Source: Blasia pusilla
Taxonomy: Eukaryota; Marchantiophyta; Marchantiopsida; Blasiales
Direction of reading: 5' to 3'
DNA: 64,000 bases
Assembly (NCBI GenBank): GCA_050084515.1
Contig: CM114271.1
Span: 9,238,001-9,302,000, forward strand
The notes under the pieces are model-generated. The model saw nothing but the letters and a program-made list of their open reading frames with translations, did no database searches and had not been told where the DNA came from. Positions 20,891 to 33,009 of this stretch are shown in pieces (positions within the stretch are counted from its first letter, which is position 1; each line of letters starts with the position of its first letter). The position numbers and the translations under genes are program-made.

Positions 20891-23800
20891 TCAGAAGGTT
20901 TGAATGAAACAAGCAGCATGACAATTTCTGAGGACCTTCCAAGTGAGGACCCAAAAGCATACCATCGTATATTTGTCCGCCAGATCATAAACAGCCAAAT
21001 CCTTCCATGCAGAGCCGAACAAATTTTCACCACCAATAGCAAATGAAAGACACCATCCAAACAGTACTGTTGTCAAAGTGAGGCATCCTACTCCAGACCA
21101 TACAATATCTGCAGCACATTGTGGAAGGATTCGCACAAGTTATAAATCACATGCATATCTAGGAGTCCCGAAAGAAATCTACTTAAGTTTTAGTGTTTGA
21201 CGAGGTAGTTTCTTCATGCTTGATGTATACAGATGAAAATCATCTTGAAAAGCCACGGAATATGTACAGACTGTACTCATTAAGTAGTGCCTGTCGGAGC
21301 CTTGCCACCATAGACCCCGCGCCCTGGTTGAACAGTGCTTGAGACTGGGATGGGTGTAGAGAGGAAGAAGTGAAGAATGTACCATATGAGAGGAGGGAGA
21401 CACTCTCATATAGTGTTAGTGCTGACCAAACAACATGTTGGTGCGGAGCTTCCAAGAGTCAACCAAACTCTTCACCACACCATCTTCTTTACCTGACTGG
21501 GATCCACAATAAACATTACTTACCAGTGCAGCAGCTTTGAGCAACAACGAATCTAGCCTACTGAATGTGTTGAACGATTCTAGTGTTACAAGCTTTCACT
21601 CTTGATCTGTGTGCTATGCATTTTGTGCAGGAGACCAAGTAGTGACTAGAGGTTTCATCCCCATTGTCACACAAGGTGAAAGAGTGAAGTGTTCCAATCC
21701 TGCTATTCTTGTACTTCAAGGGGATTTCCCGGTCCTAAACTTGAACTTAAGCCGAGCTGCTAGCCATTCACCAGAACTCTACTCATAGTGTTCTGGTAGA
21801 TCTTCCACCATCCTCCACATCTTTCCTCTCAGCCCCACCTTCCACCAGCTATAAGATAGCCCATCATGCCATACAGTGTTGTATGCCTTCTTGAGGTCCA
21901 GAAGAAGCAGTAAGTGGGTTTCCCCTCTTTTTTCCTACCCTGGATAATCTGACTGAAGGTGAAGTTGTGGTCCACGCATCCTCAGGCTTGCCAGAAGCCA
22001 GCCTGGCCTTCCTTGATGACAGAATTCTCCTCCAGGTACACAGAGACCCTATTATTGAGTATACGGCAGAGTCCGGACTACACTCAGCAGTGTAATACCC
22101 CTGTAGTTTGTAGGGTCTTCTCGCTCACCCTTCTTGAAGAGGTTCACGATGACTTCCACCCCCCACATTTGTGGAATGACTTCTGCCCGCCAGACCAGGT
22201 TGAAGAGACTCACTAGAGAAAGAGCCATAGCAGCATCTCCATACTTCAATAGCTCATTCACAAGCTCATCACCACCACCTGCTTTGTGGTTCACAAGTTC
22301 TTTCATCGCTGCTCCCACCTCAGCCAGGGAGAACCAATCGTTATATGGGTTGCCCAGCTCAACCTCATCATCTACCTTCTCCCAATGTATCTTAACAAAA
22401 TCCTCCACCACTCTCTCGAAATTCTGCTCTTCAAGGGATGTTCGAGGGGCCTTCCTGCCTAACTCCTTGTAATGGTCTTCCAACACATGTCGTATCTGTT
22501 TAGCAGTGGTCACCATTCCACCGTCTTTTCTCTTCAGAGCCTTTACGTCATTTTTGTCCCTGGCCTTGCTCAATTTCTGCACTCCCATCCAGAACTTTTT
22601 CTGATTCTCAGTGAAATTCTCATTGATGAATGAGTATGTCGCTTGGTTCAATTTCTTCTTGTGCATGCACGCGAGAAGACGGGTTTCCTTGTGCAGGGCC
22701 ACACATTCTGCCCACAGGATGATATCGTCCTTAGCCTTGGCACATGCTACATACACTTCCCTCTGCTTGGCAATGGTTGCCTTGAGTTCCAAGAACCACC
22801 ATTTGAAGGCTCTGCCGCATATTATCAATTTCCTGCCGACAGCAATCTCGGCAGCATCTGTCACTCCATGCTCCCACCATGCTAGCACCATGTCTACAGT
22901 TGTTCTTGTGAACCCAAAGGTCTGAACGGTAGATTCAATGAAAGTGTCAAATGCCAAGAGATTTTCTTCCAGCTTGCCAACATACACCTTCTTGTTCCCC
23001 TCATTTTGGAAGTCCTCTTTCGTCCATTTCCATTGCTGCAACTCTGTCCAGACCAGCGAATGATCTGATCTTCCAATGTCTGTCTCATCCATCGTGATCT
23101 TCCCACTGCGTGCGTAGAGTTCCTCATCCACAGCTATGTTCCCCTGGTCCAAGCCGGGGAACCCGCCTTGTGCCTATCATTCAGTGCCATCAGTTGAAAT
23201 TCCCTCAACATCGTGATCAGCCGTGTGCCATTGCCATTCACTCTCACATCTCCAAACATCCCCATCTCCGCTTGGGGATCAGTGCCTTGCCCCACTCAGC
23301 TGTTGAAGTCTCCCAGCACGACTACTTTCCTGTTTGTCTGGAACCCAAGGCAATCAGTTTTCACACTATCAAACGCTACCTCTGTTACAGCAGCAGATTC
23401 ACTGTTTGTGGGCATGTGAATACACCCCATATACATATCCCTTGAGTTGCACTCTGCTCGGACTTTGACCAATATCCTATTTTCATGCTCTAGCCCTGTG
23501 CTGATGATCTCACACCTATCCACCATGAAGTCTCTGATGAAGAAGCCGACACCCTTCATACCTCTGTTGTTGTCCGCTTGGGTGCTGTACATCTTTTCAA
23601 ACCATGCATAGTGTGGTACCAGTGGTATCTCTATTAATTTGGTTTCCCAAGATTCCTGACCACGCCTATATGTATTTGATTTTTCAGCAAAACTTCAGCA
23701 ACCTCAAGCTGCTTAATTGGGTAGGTCAATCCACAAAAGATCCAGGTACCCAAACGGAGACCTGTCACTACGTGGGTTGGGGGTTGCCGTGCATGCTTTT

Positions 23801-26800
23801 GGCGTAGGTGTGGCTGCTTGCAACATGGAACCTCTTCACGTGCAGGCTCTTCATCTCTGGTCCCTTGGAGAGCACTAAAGATATTAGGTGTGTAGATCAC
23901 CAACCGTTTTGTGGAGATGGGCCTTTCCTTCAAGCTGGAACCACCCTAAACAACCATAGCCCTCCAGATGTAGGCCCATCTCAGCTTTTGAGACACCTGG
24001 TTTTTGTGGCAAGCCAAATATTGGCCTCCTTTGCCCTTGATAGTCACCTTGAAGATACATTGACGGCCATTCATCATCCAAGTAACCCCAGCTGTAGCCA
24101 GGAAATCAAAGCCCAAAGCCCGCTGCGCACATTAACTTAAATGGGACGAAGTCTACTGTGGGACGTAGACCGAAAATGATCATGTAGAACCGTGGTCTCC
24201 TCCTATAGACCAGTTTGAACTCTCTGTCCAGATCCAGACTGCCGGGGGGCTTTGATTCTCACATAAACATGCCGGTATTCCCCACCCAGCTTGAGGATGC
24301 TCAACTTTGGTATGCGCCTTTGATAGGTGAACTGATACTCCTCACAAGCTTGGGAGGACAGAGATATGTTGGGCTCAAGGCCGCTGATTATATGCAGAGA
24401 TTTGGCAAACAACTGATCTAGGATCCGGGGAGAATGTTAAGCTCCCAGCCCGAGAGTCGTGACAGGGACTCACTGTCCTATTTGTGCAGAGGGGCTGCTC
24501 CAAGCGGCAGGGTGCCCGACGAGAGCCCGCTTGTTACCCCCCAGAGATCACCACTACCTGCCAAGGAGAACAGCCCTGGCATTAAGCTGCAGAGGAGGAC
24601 CCGTGAATCCAGCTTCAAAAGAATGAGAGGTCTCCATTTCTCCAACTAAGTCCACTGGACACCCTACTTGTGGCACAACTGCCACAAGTCACATGGATTA
24701 CAGGACACAATAATCCACACGTACCAACCAGGGGAACGACATCGCAAGCTCACAACAGGTTCCAACTACAGCACTGGGCAACTCGAGGTGTGCTATATTG
24801 CTTGCAAGAGGTTCACTCATTATAAGCTACCCAGGAGCAATGCTTTAGAACATGTCGTCCCAACATACCAGGCCTGTCAGGACTTATAGTTTTGGGGTTT
24901 AAACCCAACCAGGACCAACAACTTGAAGCTGAAACAAATTGTTGGAGTATTGTAGTGCATCTACATACACTTAAGACATTAACAAAACATCTATAGATGC
25001 AGCCAGTGGAGTGAGCTCTAAAATCCTAAATTTTCTATTATTATAAATGTCTCATGATTTCAAGAACAAACATGGGAAAGTGCGAACTTCACATCAATGC
25101 ACGCTTCCTCAAGTCACCTTAAAATGCCATCCACATATCAGATTCTGCACCTGGTCTATGTTTTACATACATTCTTCCCCAGGTTACAGGTATTAAGATA
25201 CCCTATTATTGATAGCTACAATGGCCAACCCCCAACTAACCACTCTCTTTCCCTTCCAAGCCACAAGTGTATAAGCCCACCTTGTTGCTCTGTTCAGTTA
25301 GTGCCATCTGCTCCATTGTGAAGCACTCACTTTCTACCAGGATCCTGCTGCAGTAAGGTACAGAATGCCCCCAAGTGTTCAGCTCTTTTTTTATTATTTG
25401 TCTCAGGTGTATAAGCTTGTCATAGTTTGGTGTTACAACTCTCTTTGGTCCCAAGATCAGCTTAAGTGTTCCTATGTGTATTTCTCTCTGCTGGGAGGTT
25501 GTGAGGTGAAACTGTGTAGGGAGTTGGCCTAGACGTGGCCATAAGAGTCCTACTGTTTCTTGCAAGTTAGCACTGCTAGGTATAGTGCATGCTGCACTTT
25601 CTGTATCTCAACTATGTTTTTAGTCCCTCTACTCTCTAGATTCTTATTAAGGAAGAAGTGAAGAAAATGCCTTACAAGAGGAGGAAGAATCTCCCATTTA
25701 GTATGAGTGCTTATGAGTTCCAGGTATCAGCCAAGAACCTCTTTATAACACCTTCTATCTAACATCGTTGAGATCTCCAAAACACATTACCTCCAAGTGC
25801 AGCAGCTTTGGGCACCGAATCTAAGCTGTTGAATTTCATGAATAGCTTAAGTAGTACCAGTTTAGCAATTTCCATCCATGCCTTTGAATCCCGGATCAGG
25901 CTACTTATCTGTTATGCCAGCTTGTTCAGCATACGTTGGAAAAACGAGTTACCTAGAATCCCCCATATCCCCCATGAAATAAGGCATATATCCCCATATG
26001 ATTTCTATGAACGTTGATCAGTAACTCTGCAATGGAACACTCGGTGAGTCACCACTGTCAGTATTAGATCCTGGCAGCAGTGTCGTGAAGAAACTGAAAG
26101 GTAATACGAACATCTTCATTTCTGAAAATTCTCTTGTGCTAACCAGGAAACTCCATTATCGAAGACCAAGGAAGCTTATGTAAAATGGTCGGGAAAAAAA
26201 GGGGCACTTAGAGAAGAACCACACTTGCAAGAGAGTGCAATCTGCATCCATTCCTGTGAGCTACAAATTCATCGAATCCACATATCTCCTTCGACAGGTA
26301 ATAAACGGAATTCCACTTCAGATGAAATACCCACAGAGATAGAATAGGAACAAGTTGAGGTTGAATCATACTCAAACACGAAGAAGATTCCCTTCACTCT
26401 ATGAATGTTAACTAAAGGTTGCCAATCATTAAAAAATGACCTACTTAAGGTTCCCAATCATTAACCCACCATGCGCGATGCTTATTACCGCTACCAAAGC
26501 TGAGATCCAACCTATAGAGTATCCACTACATCACAATAACTAGGTTCAGATGAAGTTGGATCGCTTACGTAGGCGACGAAACTATGAATAGTAATTTTGG
26601 TAGACCAATCATACAAAACGACGTTCGGGTGTATCTTTGCTGTCACGAAGAATTCCCTTCCAAACTCCTCTACCAGCAATAATACAGTCGTGCTCCAGCT
26701 TTGTGAAATCATGAATCGCACCAGAATAGATATGCGCACCAGAAGAATGCCCGCAAGCGAGCAAATCTAATAGGAAACTAGTTCTACTCAATCCAAATTG

Positions 26801-27356
26801 CGACTCAATGCTTATATACGAGGCCAAAATGTCGTGTTAGAGCCAAAAGCTTCACATCATGACTTGTGGATAACCAATTACAATACGAATTCACTTTAGG
26901 AACCAGCAGCCGTAAAAGCGAAAAATTATAGACAAACCTCAAATGTACTCACAGTTCCTATAGGTCCGCAGATCATCGAAATAAATTGTTCTGTCCTGGC
27001 TCTCTGACTTTCATGGTCAGTCAAATCAATTTCTCATATGTTCAGAAACAGCGAGACGTGAGGAAAGAGGTGAAAGTTCAGACGGATCACTTACAAGGAC
27101 GTATGAGAGGATCCGACTGCCGCGATCGCAATACGGGCCAGAAGTAGAAACAATTGACTAACCAGAGCCAGGGTAGTATCAAGAATCCTCCATAGAAAAA
27201 GTTGCGAGCCAGTTTCAAAGCCTCCTCTTGTTGTACTCCAAGTGATCCATCCACCGTCTCCCACTGCAACGCTCCTCCTCCACCTGCTACATTAGTCCCC
27301 ACTGGTGCGACCCCGCTGCCCTGCCATGCCTCTCCACGTTCAACTTGGGCATCCAT
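20891..27356 (-). CDS. PEN2: Gamma-secretase subunit PEN-2 (two coding exons: 27356-27095 and 21108-20891)
   Basis: PEN-2 is the small membrane subunit that activates presenilin in the gamma-secretase complex. Exon 1 (27356-27095) encodes MDAQVERGEAWQGSG, then ETVDGSLG, KLARNFFYGGFLILPWLWLV and NCFYFWPVLRS-DPLIRP. The pair LPWLW and NCFYFWPVL is diagnostic of the family. A GTAAGT donor follows in phase 1. Exon 2 starts after CTGCAG at 21108 and reads YIVWSGVGCLTL, FGWCLSFAIGGENLFG and YDLADKY, the conserved second membrane half. Joined length is about 159 aa, close to the roughly 145 aa plant homolog. The start at 27356 is preferred because the open frame further upstream (to 27533) has no family resemblance. 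The last 24 residues (after DKYTM) are unusual, and a GTATGC donor near 20962 could lead to a further small exon instead. Confidence 0.88.
21790..23940 (-). mobile_element. LINE (non-LTR retrotransposon) fragment in the PEN-2 intron
   Basis: Minus-strand frames give an APE-type endonuclease. This includes EVAEVLLKNQIHIGVVRNL near 23650, GMKGVGFFIRDFMVDRCEII and VVVLGDFNS at 23296-23592, and a DHSLVW box near 23060. A 366-aa ORF (22052-23152) then carries the linker and the start of RT, with MKELVNHKAGGGDELVNELL and DPTNYRGITLLSV. The RT continues in another frame to about 21790 with KEGQAGFW, DHNFTFSQII and DLKKAYNTVWHDGL. The catalytic YxDD block and the 3' end are absent. The element is in the same orientation as PEN-2 and is clearly dead. 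Confidence 0.85.
23950..27090. other. Rest of the PEN-2 intron
   Basis: The part at 23950-24650 has degenerate minus-strand frames (24203-24412) that may be the LINE's first ORF, but no zinc knuckle or RRM is clear. I see nothing recognisable from 24650 to 27090. Short ORFs around 26512-26827 overlap in two frames and look accidental. Confidence 0.4.
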
Positions 27357-27666
27357 AATTCGAAAGTGAAGTCCGAAATTGACAGCCGCTTCTCTTCCCT
27401 CGTGGGGACCTAAAGGGGCTCCGAGTATTTGTACGCACCCGGTCTCACTTTTAAACGCACTATGAGAAAGGATAGTAATTACGGCCCCCACTGTAAATCG
27501 TAATACTCGCCTCGTGGCCACGTGTCGTCTCAAGAAAGAAGCAGGGGCTTACAACGAAACCCTACACAGCCATGTGTCTCATGCCGTTAGGATCTGGCTC
27601 TTGGGGATTTGGCGAAGCAATTAGGGTCGGAGTGGGGAAGGGCGATAGTGCAGGATCGTGGAAGCG

Positions 27667-27681
27667 TTTAGGGTTTAGGGT
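27667..27681 (-). promoter_or_regulatory. Telo-box upstream of PEN-2
   Basis: TTTAGGGTTTAGGGT on the plus strand gives two AAACCCTA words on the minus strand, about 310 bp upstream of the chosen PEN-2 ATG. Telo-boxes are common near plant transcription starts. Confidence 0.55.
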
Positions 27682-27689
27682 CGCGTCGT

Positions 27690-28756
27690 CGATACGATGA
27701 CCTCTTTTGATATGCGAAGGCAATCTGCTTTTTGGGAGGTTTCATCGCAGTGGGATTCAACTTCAGACAAAGCATAAGAAAGATTTCTTTCTCATTCCCT
27801 ACTAATTCCATGTGTCCTTATTTGTCGTGCTCGTTCCTTCCTTACTAATTCCAAGGGCTCTTATTTGTTGGGTTAGCTGCATTTTTTCATTGTTGTCGCG
27901 AGGCTCTTGGCTGGCTTGCTTGGGGTGAATCCTGTGTGGCCCAAGTGCACGACAATAGAAGGTATCCGGTCGATTTTGAGGTGCTGCAATAGTTTCTTTA
28001 CTGACATATTTTCAATTTCTTTCCTTTCCCTGCTCCTATGCTTTCCCGATTTGCTCATCTGCTTTTAGGCTTTGTGTTGCACTATGCATCATGAGCTTTC
28101 TCAAATAGACTTGCAGCGAGTATGGCTTCGGCGGCCAGTCAATTTCAATGTTTGTCTTTGGTTCCATAATTTTTTTTCTATCTTATCTCACTTGATTGCG
28201 GAGGCTTTGTGACGGCTCCTATCGACTAACTCCAGGAGAGTGATTATGCTACACAACGACAAACGAATGCATGATATGAATGAATGGCTCGGAAAGAGAT
28301 TCGTAGCTCGTCGTACATCTGGAATTCGGGGCACTGAAATTCTTTCTTGCCTCTCTTCACTAAGGATAAGCTTTGATACCACGTGTCGAGCGTCTACTCT
28401 CCTTGAACGTAAATCATTAATGTTGCGGAAGCGTGCTTTCAATAGGATATGCTCTCAATCATAATCTGCACCCAAACACGCATTCACGTTAGTCGGGTCT
28501 GGGTCAATCAGCATTCTAGCTTTCCGAGTTCTCAACTTGGCCTCTCATCAAGCTCAAGCTTCTTAGTTTCGCAGTTTACAACATAGGCAAGTCTTTGAAG
28601 ACTTGGGATAGACTTTCTGGTTAGTTCAAGAACCTCAAACGGCGTTTGAATGCCTCGCGATTCCAACTGTCCAATGGACATCCAATAAGTCCCTAACCTT
28701 GAGTCAAAAAAATAAACTACGGGTTGGAATCCAAGTGTGGCTTACAAAATCCACTC
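27690..28756. other. Intergenic DNA upstream of PEN-2; possible retrotransposon primer site at 28368-28381
   Basis: No gene is supported. At 28368-28381 the minus strand reads TGGTATCAAAGCTT, close to the initiator-Met tRNA primer site of copia-type elements (TGGTATCAGAGC), so an old LTR junction may lie here. I found no gag or pol next to it. The rest of the stretch shows nothing. Confidence 0.3.
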
Positions 28757-29436
28757 CCTTGGATTAGGTTTGGGTTTTGAGTTCCAACGCCAAACTCCCA
28801 TTCGATCCCGTGCCCTTGAGATGCCGTTTGGTGCTCAAAGTGGGATTCGTGTTCCAAGAATCCTTGGAGAAACTCCCATGTACTAGTACTTATGGGGATC
28901 CTCACCCTTACCCTAACTTTAGGGAAAGATCTCTTGGAAAAGCCCCTCAAATTGGCCCTCAATAAATTGTGCATTTTATGCATTTTTTTGGCCAATATCT
29001 TGGACCTATCCAAGAGTTTTAAGAGATCTTTAGGGAGTTGGAACCGTATTAGCATAAGCTTTTGAATTCCACCTTATTTGTCCCAAATACATCTTGAGAC
29101 TAAACTTTATGGTCCAAAACACAGTCAAAATCCCCAAACGCTAGTGGTGTTCCAAAATTGGTTCTCACCTCTTTGGCAACCAACCTTCCTAGACTTAACT
29201 CATCTTAAGTCTTGGTTCATGTTTGGTCCAAGTTTCCTGGTCGCGACCACAAATGCATAAAATGCACAACTTTATTCCCCGTTCCGTTTCTTGGACTTTT
29301 CCAAGAGATCTTTCCAAAAGACTTCTCCAAAACGGATCATCAAGTGATTCTTGAGTCCACTAGAGCACCAAACGATGTTTCACTTGACGGATCGTTTGGT
29401 GAGTTTGAACTCATGAAACCCAAACCTAATCCAAGG
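28757..29436. repeat. Foldback/MITE-like element with long imperfect terminal inverted repeats
   Basis: The left end CCTTGGATTAGGTTTGGGTT at 28757 is mirrored by AACCTAATCCAAGG ending at 29436. Further inner words also pair: GTTTGGTGCTC with its complement near 29370, AAGATCTCTTGGAAAAG near 28925 with its complement near 29300, and TTGTGCATTTTATGCATTT at 28974 with its complement near 29250. The arms are about 200 bp each and the centre (about 28990-29250) is unrelated. No transposase is present. Confidence 0.7.
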
Positions 29437-30034
29437 AGAGCAAGTAGCAACACATCTAGATACAACAATAGGTGCCAATGTGAGTGACATAGAAGAATAC
29501 GGCTGAATAAGTGATGCCGAAGAGAACAAGCACACTTGGATCCCTCAACAGAATTAACAATGCATGATCAAGCAGGTTGCAGCTGGAAGATGAGGTTTAT
29601 TGAGCTAGAGAGGGCTGAGTTGTTATGCCTCACCTGGAAAAGAATAAGGTGGACAGCCAACAGAGGCAGAAAAGGAACTAAGTCTCTCGGCATAACCCGA
29701 CTAGAGAAACATGCATGACCACCCGCCAATCAGGACGAGCAATTATATTGCAAGCAACACCGACAACAAGAAGAGGCAATTCGCAAAGGAGTTGAGCATA
29801 GTAGGACCCAAGGAATCAGATTTTGTTGGCGGCGACCCGTCTCCATTATGCATTACGCCGGACATAGTTGCTATCGAAATGAAGTTCACCTCCCATTACT
29901 AGGAAGAAACTGGTGAACTTGGGGTTGTGGAAGATTTGGACATTTGAGTAGAACTCAAGGTGGCAGGAAAACCGCGACGCTCGGGAAGGAACGCAAGAGA
30001 AGAGGAGAAGATTTGAGAAGGCGAGGACTAGTAA
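29437..30034. other. Leader region of a gypsy relic
   Basis: There is no supported gene. The sequence from about 29900 is purine-rich and leads into the gag ATG at 30035, so it is probably the element's untranslated leader. No LTR was recognised. Confidence 0.3.
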
Positions 30035-31510
30035 ATGGCAAAAAAGGGCAAAGAACCAAGGAAGTTGCGAGTCAAGCTAAAAAATCCAAGAGACGAATCA
30101 ATGATAGACTGCGAGCCAGATGAGGAGATAGCGACTCCCAAAGTGCCAAGTCCTTGATATGAGGATGTCCCAAACGAGAATCTTTCCGCGGGGCCCTTGG
30201 CTCCAAACTCAAGCGATCTAGTTCTCTATGTCCAAATGATGGACTTGATGAAACTAATGAGTGAGCAGATGACCCAACAACGCAAGCAAATTGCTGAGCT
30301 CGAGTCAAACAAAGCGTCTAGTTTTGGCAAGAAGCTTTATAAGACAAATTTTCCAACGCCCTTCACAAGAATGGGGCGTTCTCAGAAAGTGAGCGAGTTT
30401 CTAACGGAGCTCAAACTTTGCTTCGAATCACAAAGGGCAGAGGAGCAAGACAAGTGAATGTAGCGGTCACCTTCCTAAAGGATCATGCACTCCATTGGTG
30501 GACTGACAGCACATTGCAAGGAACATCTAGGCTGTGAAGCCGCTTTGAGTTCAAGGTGTTGATTGGCGACCGATTGACTCCGGAATATCATGAGTTTTTT
30601 GATGGCGTGGAGTTTGTACCGTTGCGAAAAAGCAGGTCCCTTAGCGCTTATGTGCGAGAGTTTAGTGCACGAATGAACTCAAATCCAAAAATGGATGAGT
30701 TTGCAAAGAAGGTGATCTTCTTAAGTGGACTCAAGCAGAGCGCCGAAAAGTCCCTCTTCTCTATGCCTGATCTATCAAAGATGTGCGTGGAGTTTTTGAA
30801 GCTAGCCGAGTGGATAGGGGATGATGAAGTCTAAGGCCAGAAACCCTTTGAACCGATTTTTTTTTCAAAGTTACCAAAAACCAAAGGGGCGTCCAAAATG
30901 GTTTGGAATGGGAGTGAGCGTGACCACGAAGGGTCTCTTGCCCCAACAGCAAAACGAGTGGAGCTCAACGCAAAGCCAAAAGGACCGCCATACCCGAAGT
31001 CAACAAACGCCAAAGTGATTTGTTACAATTGTGGTGAACCCAGGCGTATGGCTAAGGAATGTGTGAGGACCAAGGTAAGTAAAAACCGAGTATGATTGCA
31101 TTTGCGGCTAAGCACTTATTGTAGGGAGATCTAGATATATCTCTCCAAGTCACCAAGAGGACGCCAAATTTGGTTTATCTAGGATCCAAGATCATTGATC
31201 ACCATGTGATGTTGCTCGTTGATGCAGGTGCTTCGCAATCCTTCTTGAGCCCGAGAATCATGAAGGCGTTGGGGCTGCCAACCATTAAGGCGGATGAACC
31301 CATTAGGATGGATTTCGCAGAAGGCAAGTCCCACCACACCTTAGAGTCGGTTTTAGGACTAGTTGTGGGATGCGGAGTATTCGAGTTGAAGGAGAATTTC
31401 ACAGTTTGCGACATGGACGGAATCAATGGAGTCTAGGGGAACACATTTTTGGATGCGTATAAGGTGGAATTGAGGTGAAGACCTTTGAGGTTAAGCATCT
31501 TGGTAAAAGG
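30035..31510 (+). mobile_element. Gypsy gag-protease relic
   Basis: Gag starts MAKKGKEPRKLRVKLKNP at 30035, has a stop at 30155, then continues SDLVLYVQMMDLMKLMSEQM and TPFTRMGRSQKVSEFLTEL. After a frameshift near 30455 come HALHWWTDS and the ORF 30556-30834 (REFSARMNSNPKMDEFAKK). The zinc knuckle at about 31020-31065 reads CYNCGEPRRMAKEC, with Arg in place of the expected His. The protease at 31170-31436 has LLVDAGASQSFL, Ala replacing Ser of DSG, and ends near GINGV-stop-GNTFLDAY. Pol is cut off by copia-derived DNA. Confidence 0.8.
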
Positions 31511-31559
31511 GTACTTTCCTACTTCGCATGAGTATCAAATATACTAGTTTGGGTGTCCG

Positions 31560-32815
31560 ATAAGCTTGACTATAACTTAGTCTTCAATAACCCCCCCTCA
31601 AACTCATATCAATATCTCTAACACCTAATTTTTCTCAACATCTCAAACTTATCTCTAGACAATGTCTTTGTAAAGATATAAGCAATTTGCTAATCTGTAC
31701 CTATATACACAAGATCAATTTCTCATGCAAACACTTTCTTTCTGATAAAATGGTAGTGCACTTCAACATGCTTTGTTTGCGCATGAAACACAAGGTTATT
31801 ATCAAGCTTGATGCTTCTAATATTGTCTGTATATATTAGACTAGGTCCAAAGTTACTTACACAATCTCAACAAATAATTAATCTTAACTAATCGTAAAGC
31901 CATACCGCCTCACATATTGCATTGGATGCTCCTTTGTACTCATCATTTGTTGACAATAAAGCAATTGTAGGTTGCTTCTTTGAAGCGCAACTTATAACTA
32001 GGCTTCATAAGGTAAATGAATAATAAGATGTGGAGTGCCTATCACACACGCTTCTTGTCCAATCAACATCTACGAATCCCTGTATTATAAAAAATGAAGA
32101 AGGTTCAAATTGAAACCTAAATTGAACATATAATTTCACATACTACATAGTCCTCCTCACACCATCAAGGTGAGGTTTTCGAGGTGCTTGCATGAATTGG
32201 CTCACTAGGCCAACTGCATAGCTCAAGTCTGGTTTGGTTATAGTTAGATAGATCAAACTTTCAACCATGCGCTTGTATATATTAGAATATGCGAGAAACT
32301 CTCCTTCATCCACTCTTAGCTTCACACTCTAGTCCAGCCGTGTAGAGATTGGCTTACAAGTTGTCATATCATATTTTGAAAATATGTGAAGAGCATATTA
32401 TCATTGTAAAAACCACATGCTTTCTTCAACCCTAGTAAACTCAATAATAATGAAGTACTTAAATTCTCCAAAGTCTTTCGTATCAAAATTTTCCTGTAAC
32501 TTTAGCTTGACTTATTATACCATATCCTTAGTACTCCCAATAATCAAGAGGTCGTCAACATACAATACAACGATAATCTAATGATCTTGTCCTTTTAAGA
32601 CATATAACGAGGAGTCATAACCACATACCCCAAAAGCCCAACTTTTGTATGACGTATGTAATTTCGTCATTCCAAGCTCTTAGAGCTTGTTTGAGCGCGT
32701 AGAGAGCTTTCTTTTATCTGCATACGCGGAATGGAAACTCTAGATACTCATATCCATGTGCTTGAGTCATAAGTACCTCCTCGTATAGAACTCCATTCAA
32801 GAAGGCAGTCAACTC
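31560..32815 (-). mobile_element. Ty1/copia pol 3' part (RT end and RNase H), decayed
   Basis: Reading minus, VELTAFLNGVLYEEVLMTQ (32714-32911 ORF) is the RT core start. RMVESLIYLTITKPDLSYAV and SQFMQAPRKPHLD (32143-32325) form the RT/RNase H joint. VHYHFIRKKVFA, EIDLVYIGTD and IAYIFTKTLSRDKFEMLR near 31620-31770 form the RNase H tail. A polypurine tract GAGGGGGGG lies at about 31591-31599, where the 3' LTR would start. Many stops are present. The left neighbour is the gypsy relic, and on the right it is joined to an LTR fragment at about 32820. Confidence 0.85.
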
Positions 32816-32819
32816 TACC

Positions 32820-33008
32820 AAATATGGAAACTTACCCAAAATAGTAAGTTTCTCTATATGGCTCCAAATGAGCCAAAATGAAGGGAAAACCTGCTCTCTC
32901 AGGTTTCCCAAGATCTCAGCAGGTCATCCTCGACCTCTAGAGCCTATCCTCCTCTACTCGCAAAGGCACTCTACTACATCTCTTCGATCTATCCTAAAAA
33001 GTCGTAAC
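32820..33008 (-). repeat. LTR fragment related to 6840-7603
   Basis: Shares ATGGCTCCAAATGAGCC, GAAGGGAAAACCTGCT and AGGTTTCC with 7430-7500, and the edge TGTTACGACTTTTTAGGATAG (minus) at 33008. Confidence 0.65.
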
Positions 33009-33009
33009 A

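Noticed and set aside
27357-27533. PEN-2 start at 27533 giving a 59-residue N-terminal extension
   Set aside because: The extra residues have no resemblance to PEN-2. The family begins shortly before the ETVDGSLG segment, and MDAQVERG at 27356 gives the expected length.
28368-28381. A full copia element starting at the primer-site-like sequence
   Set aside because: Only the 14-nt match is present. No LTR pair, gag or pol was found beside it, so it is reported only as a possible site.
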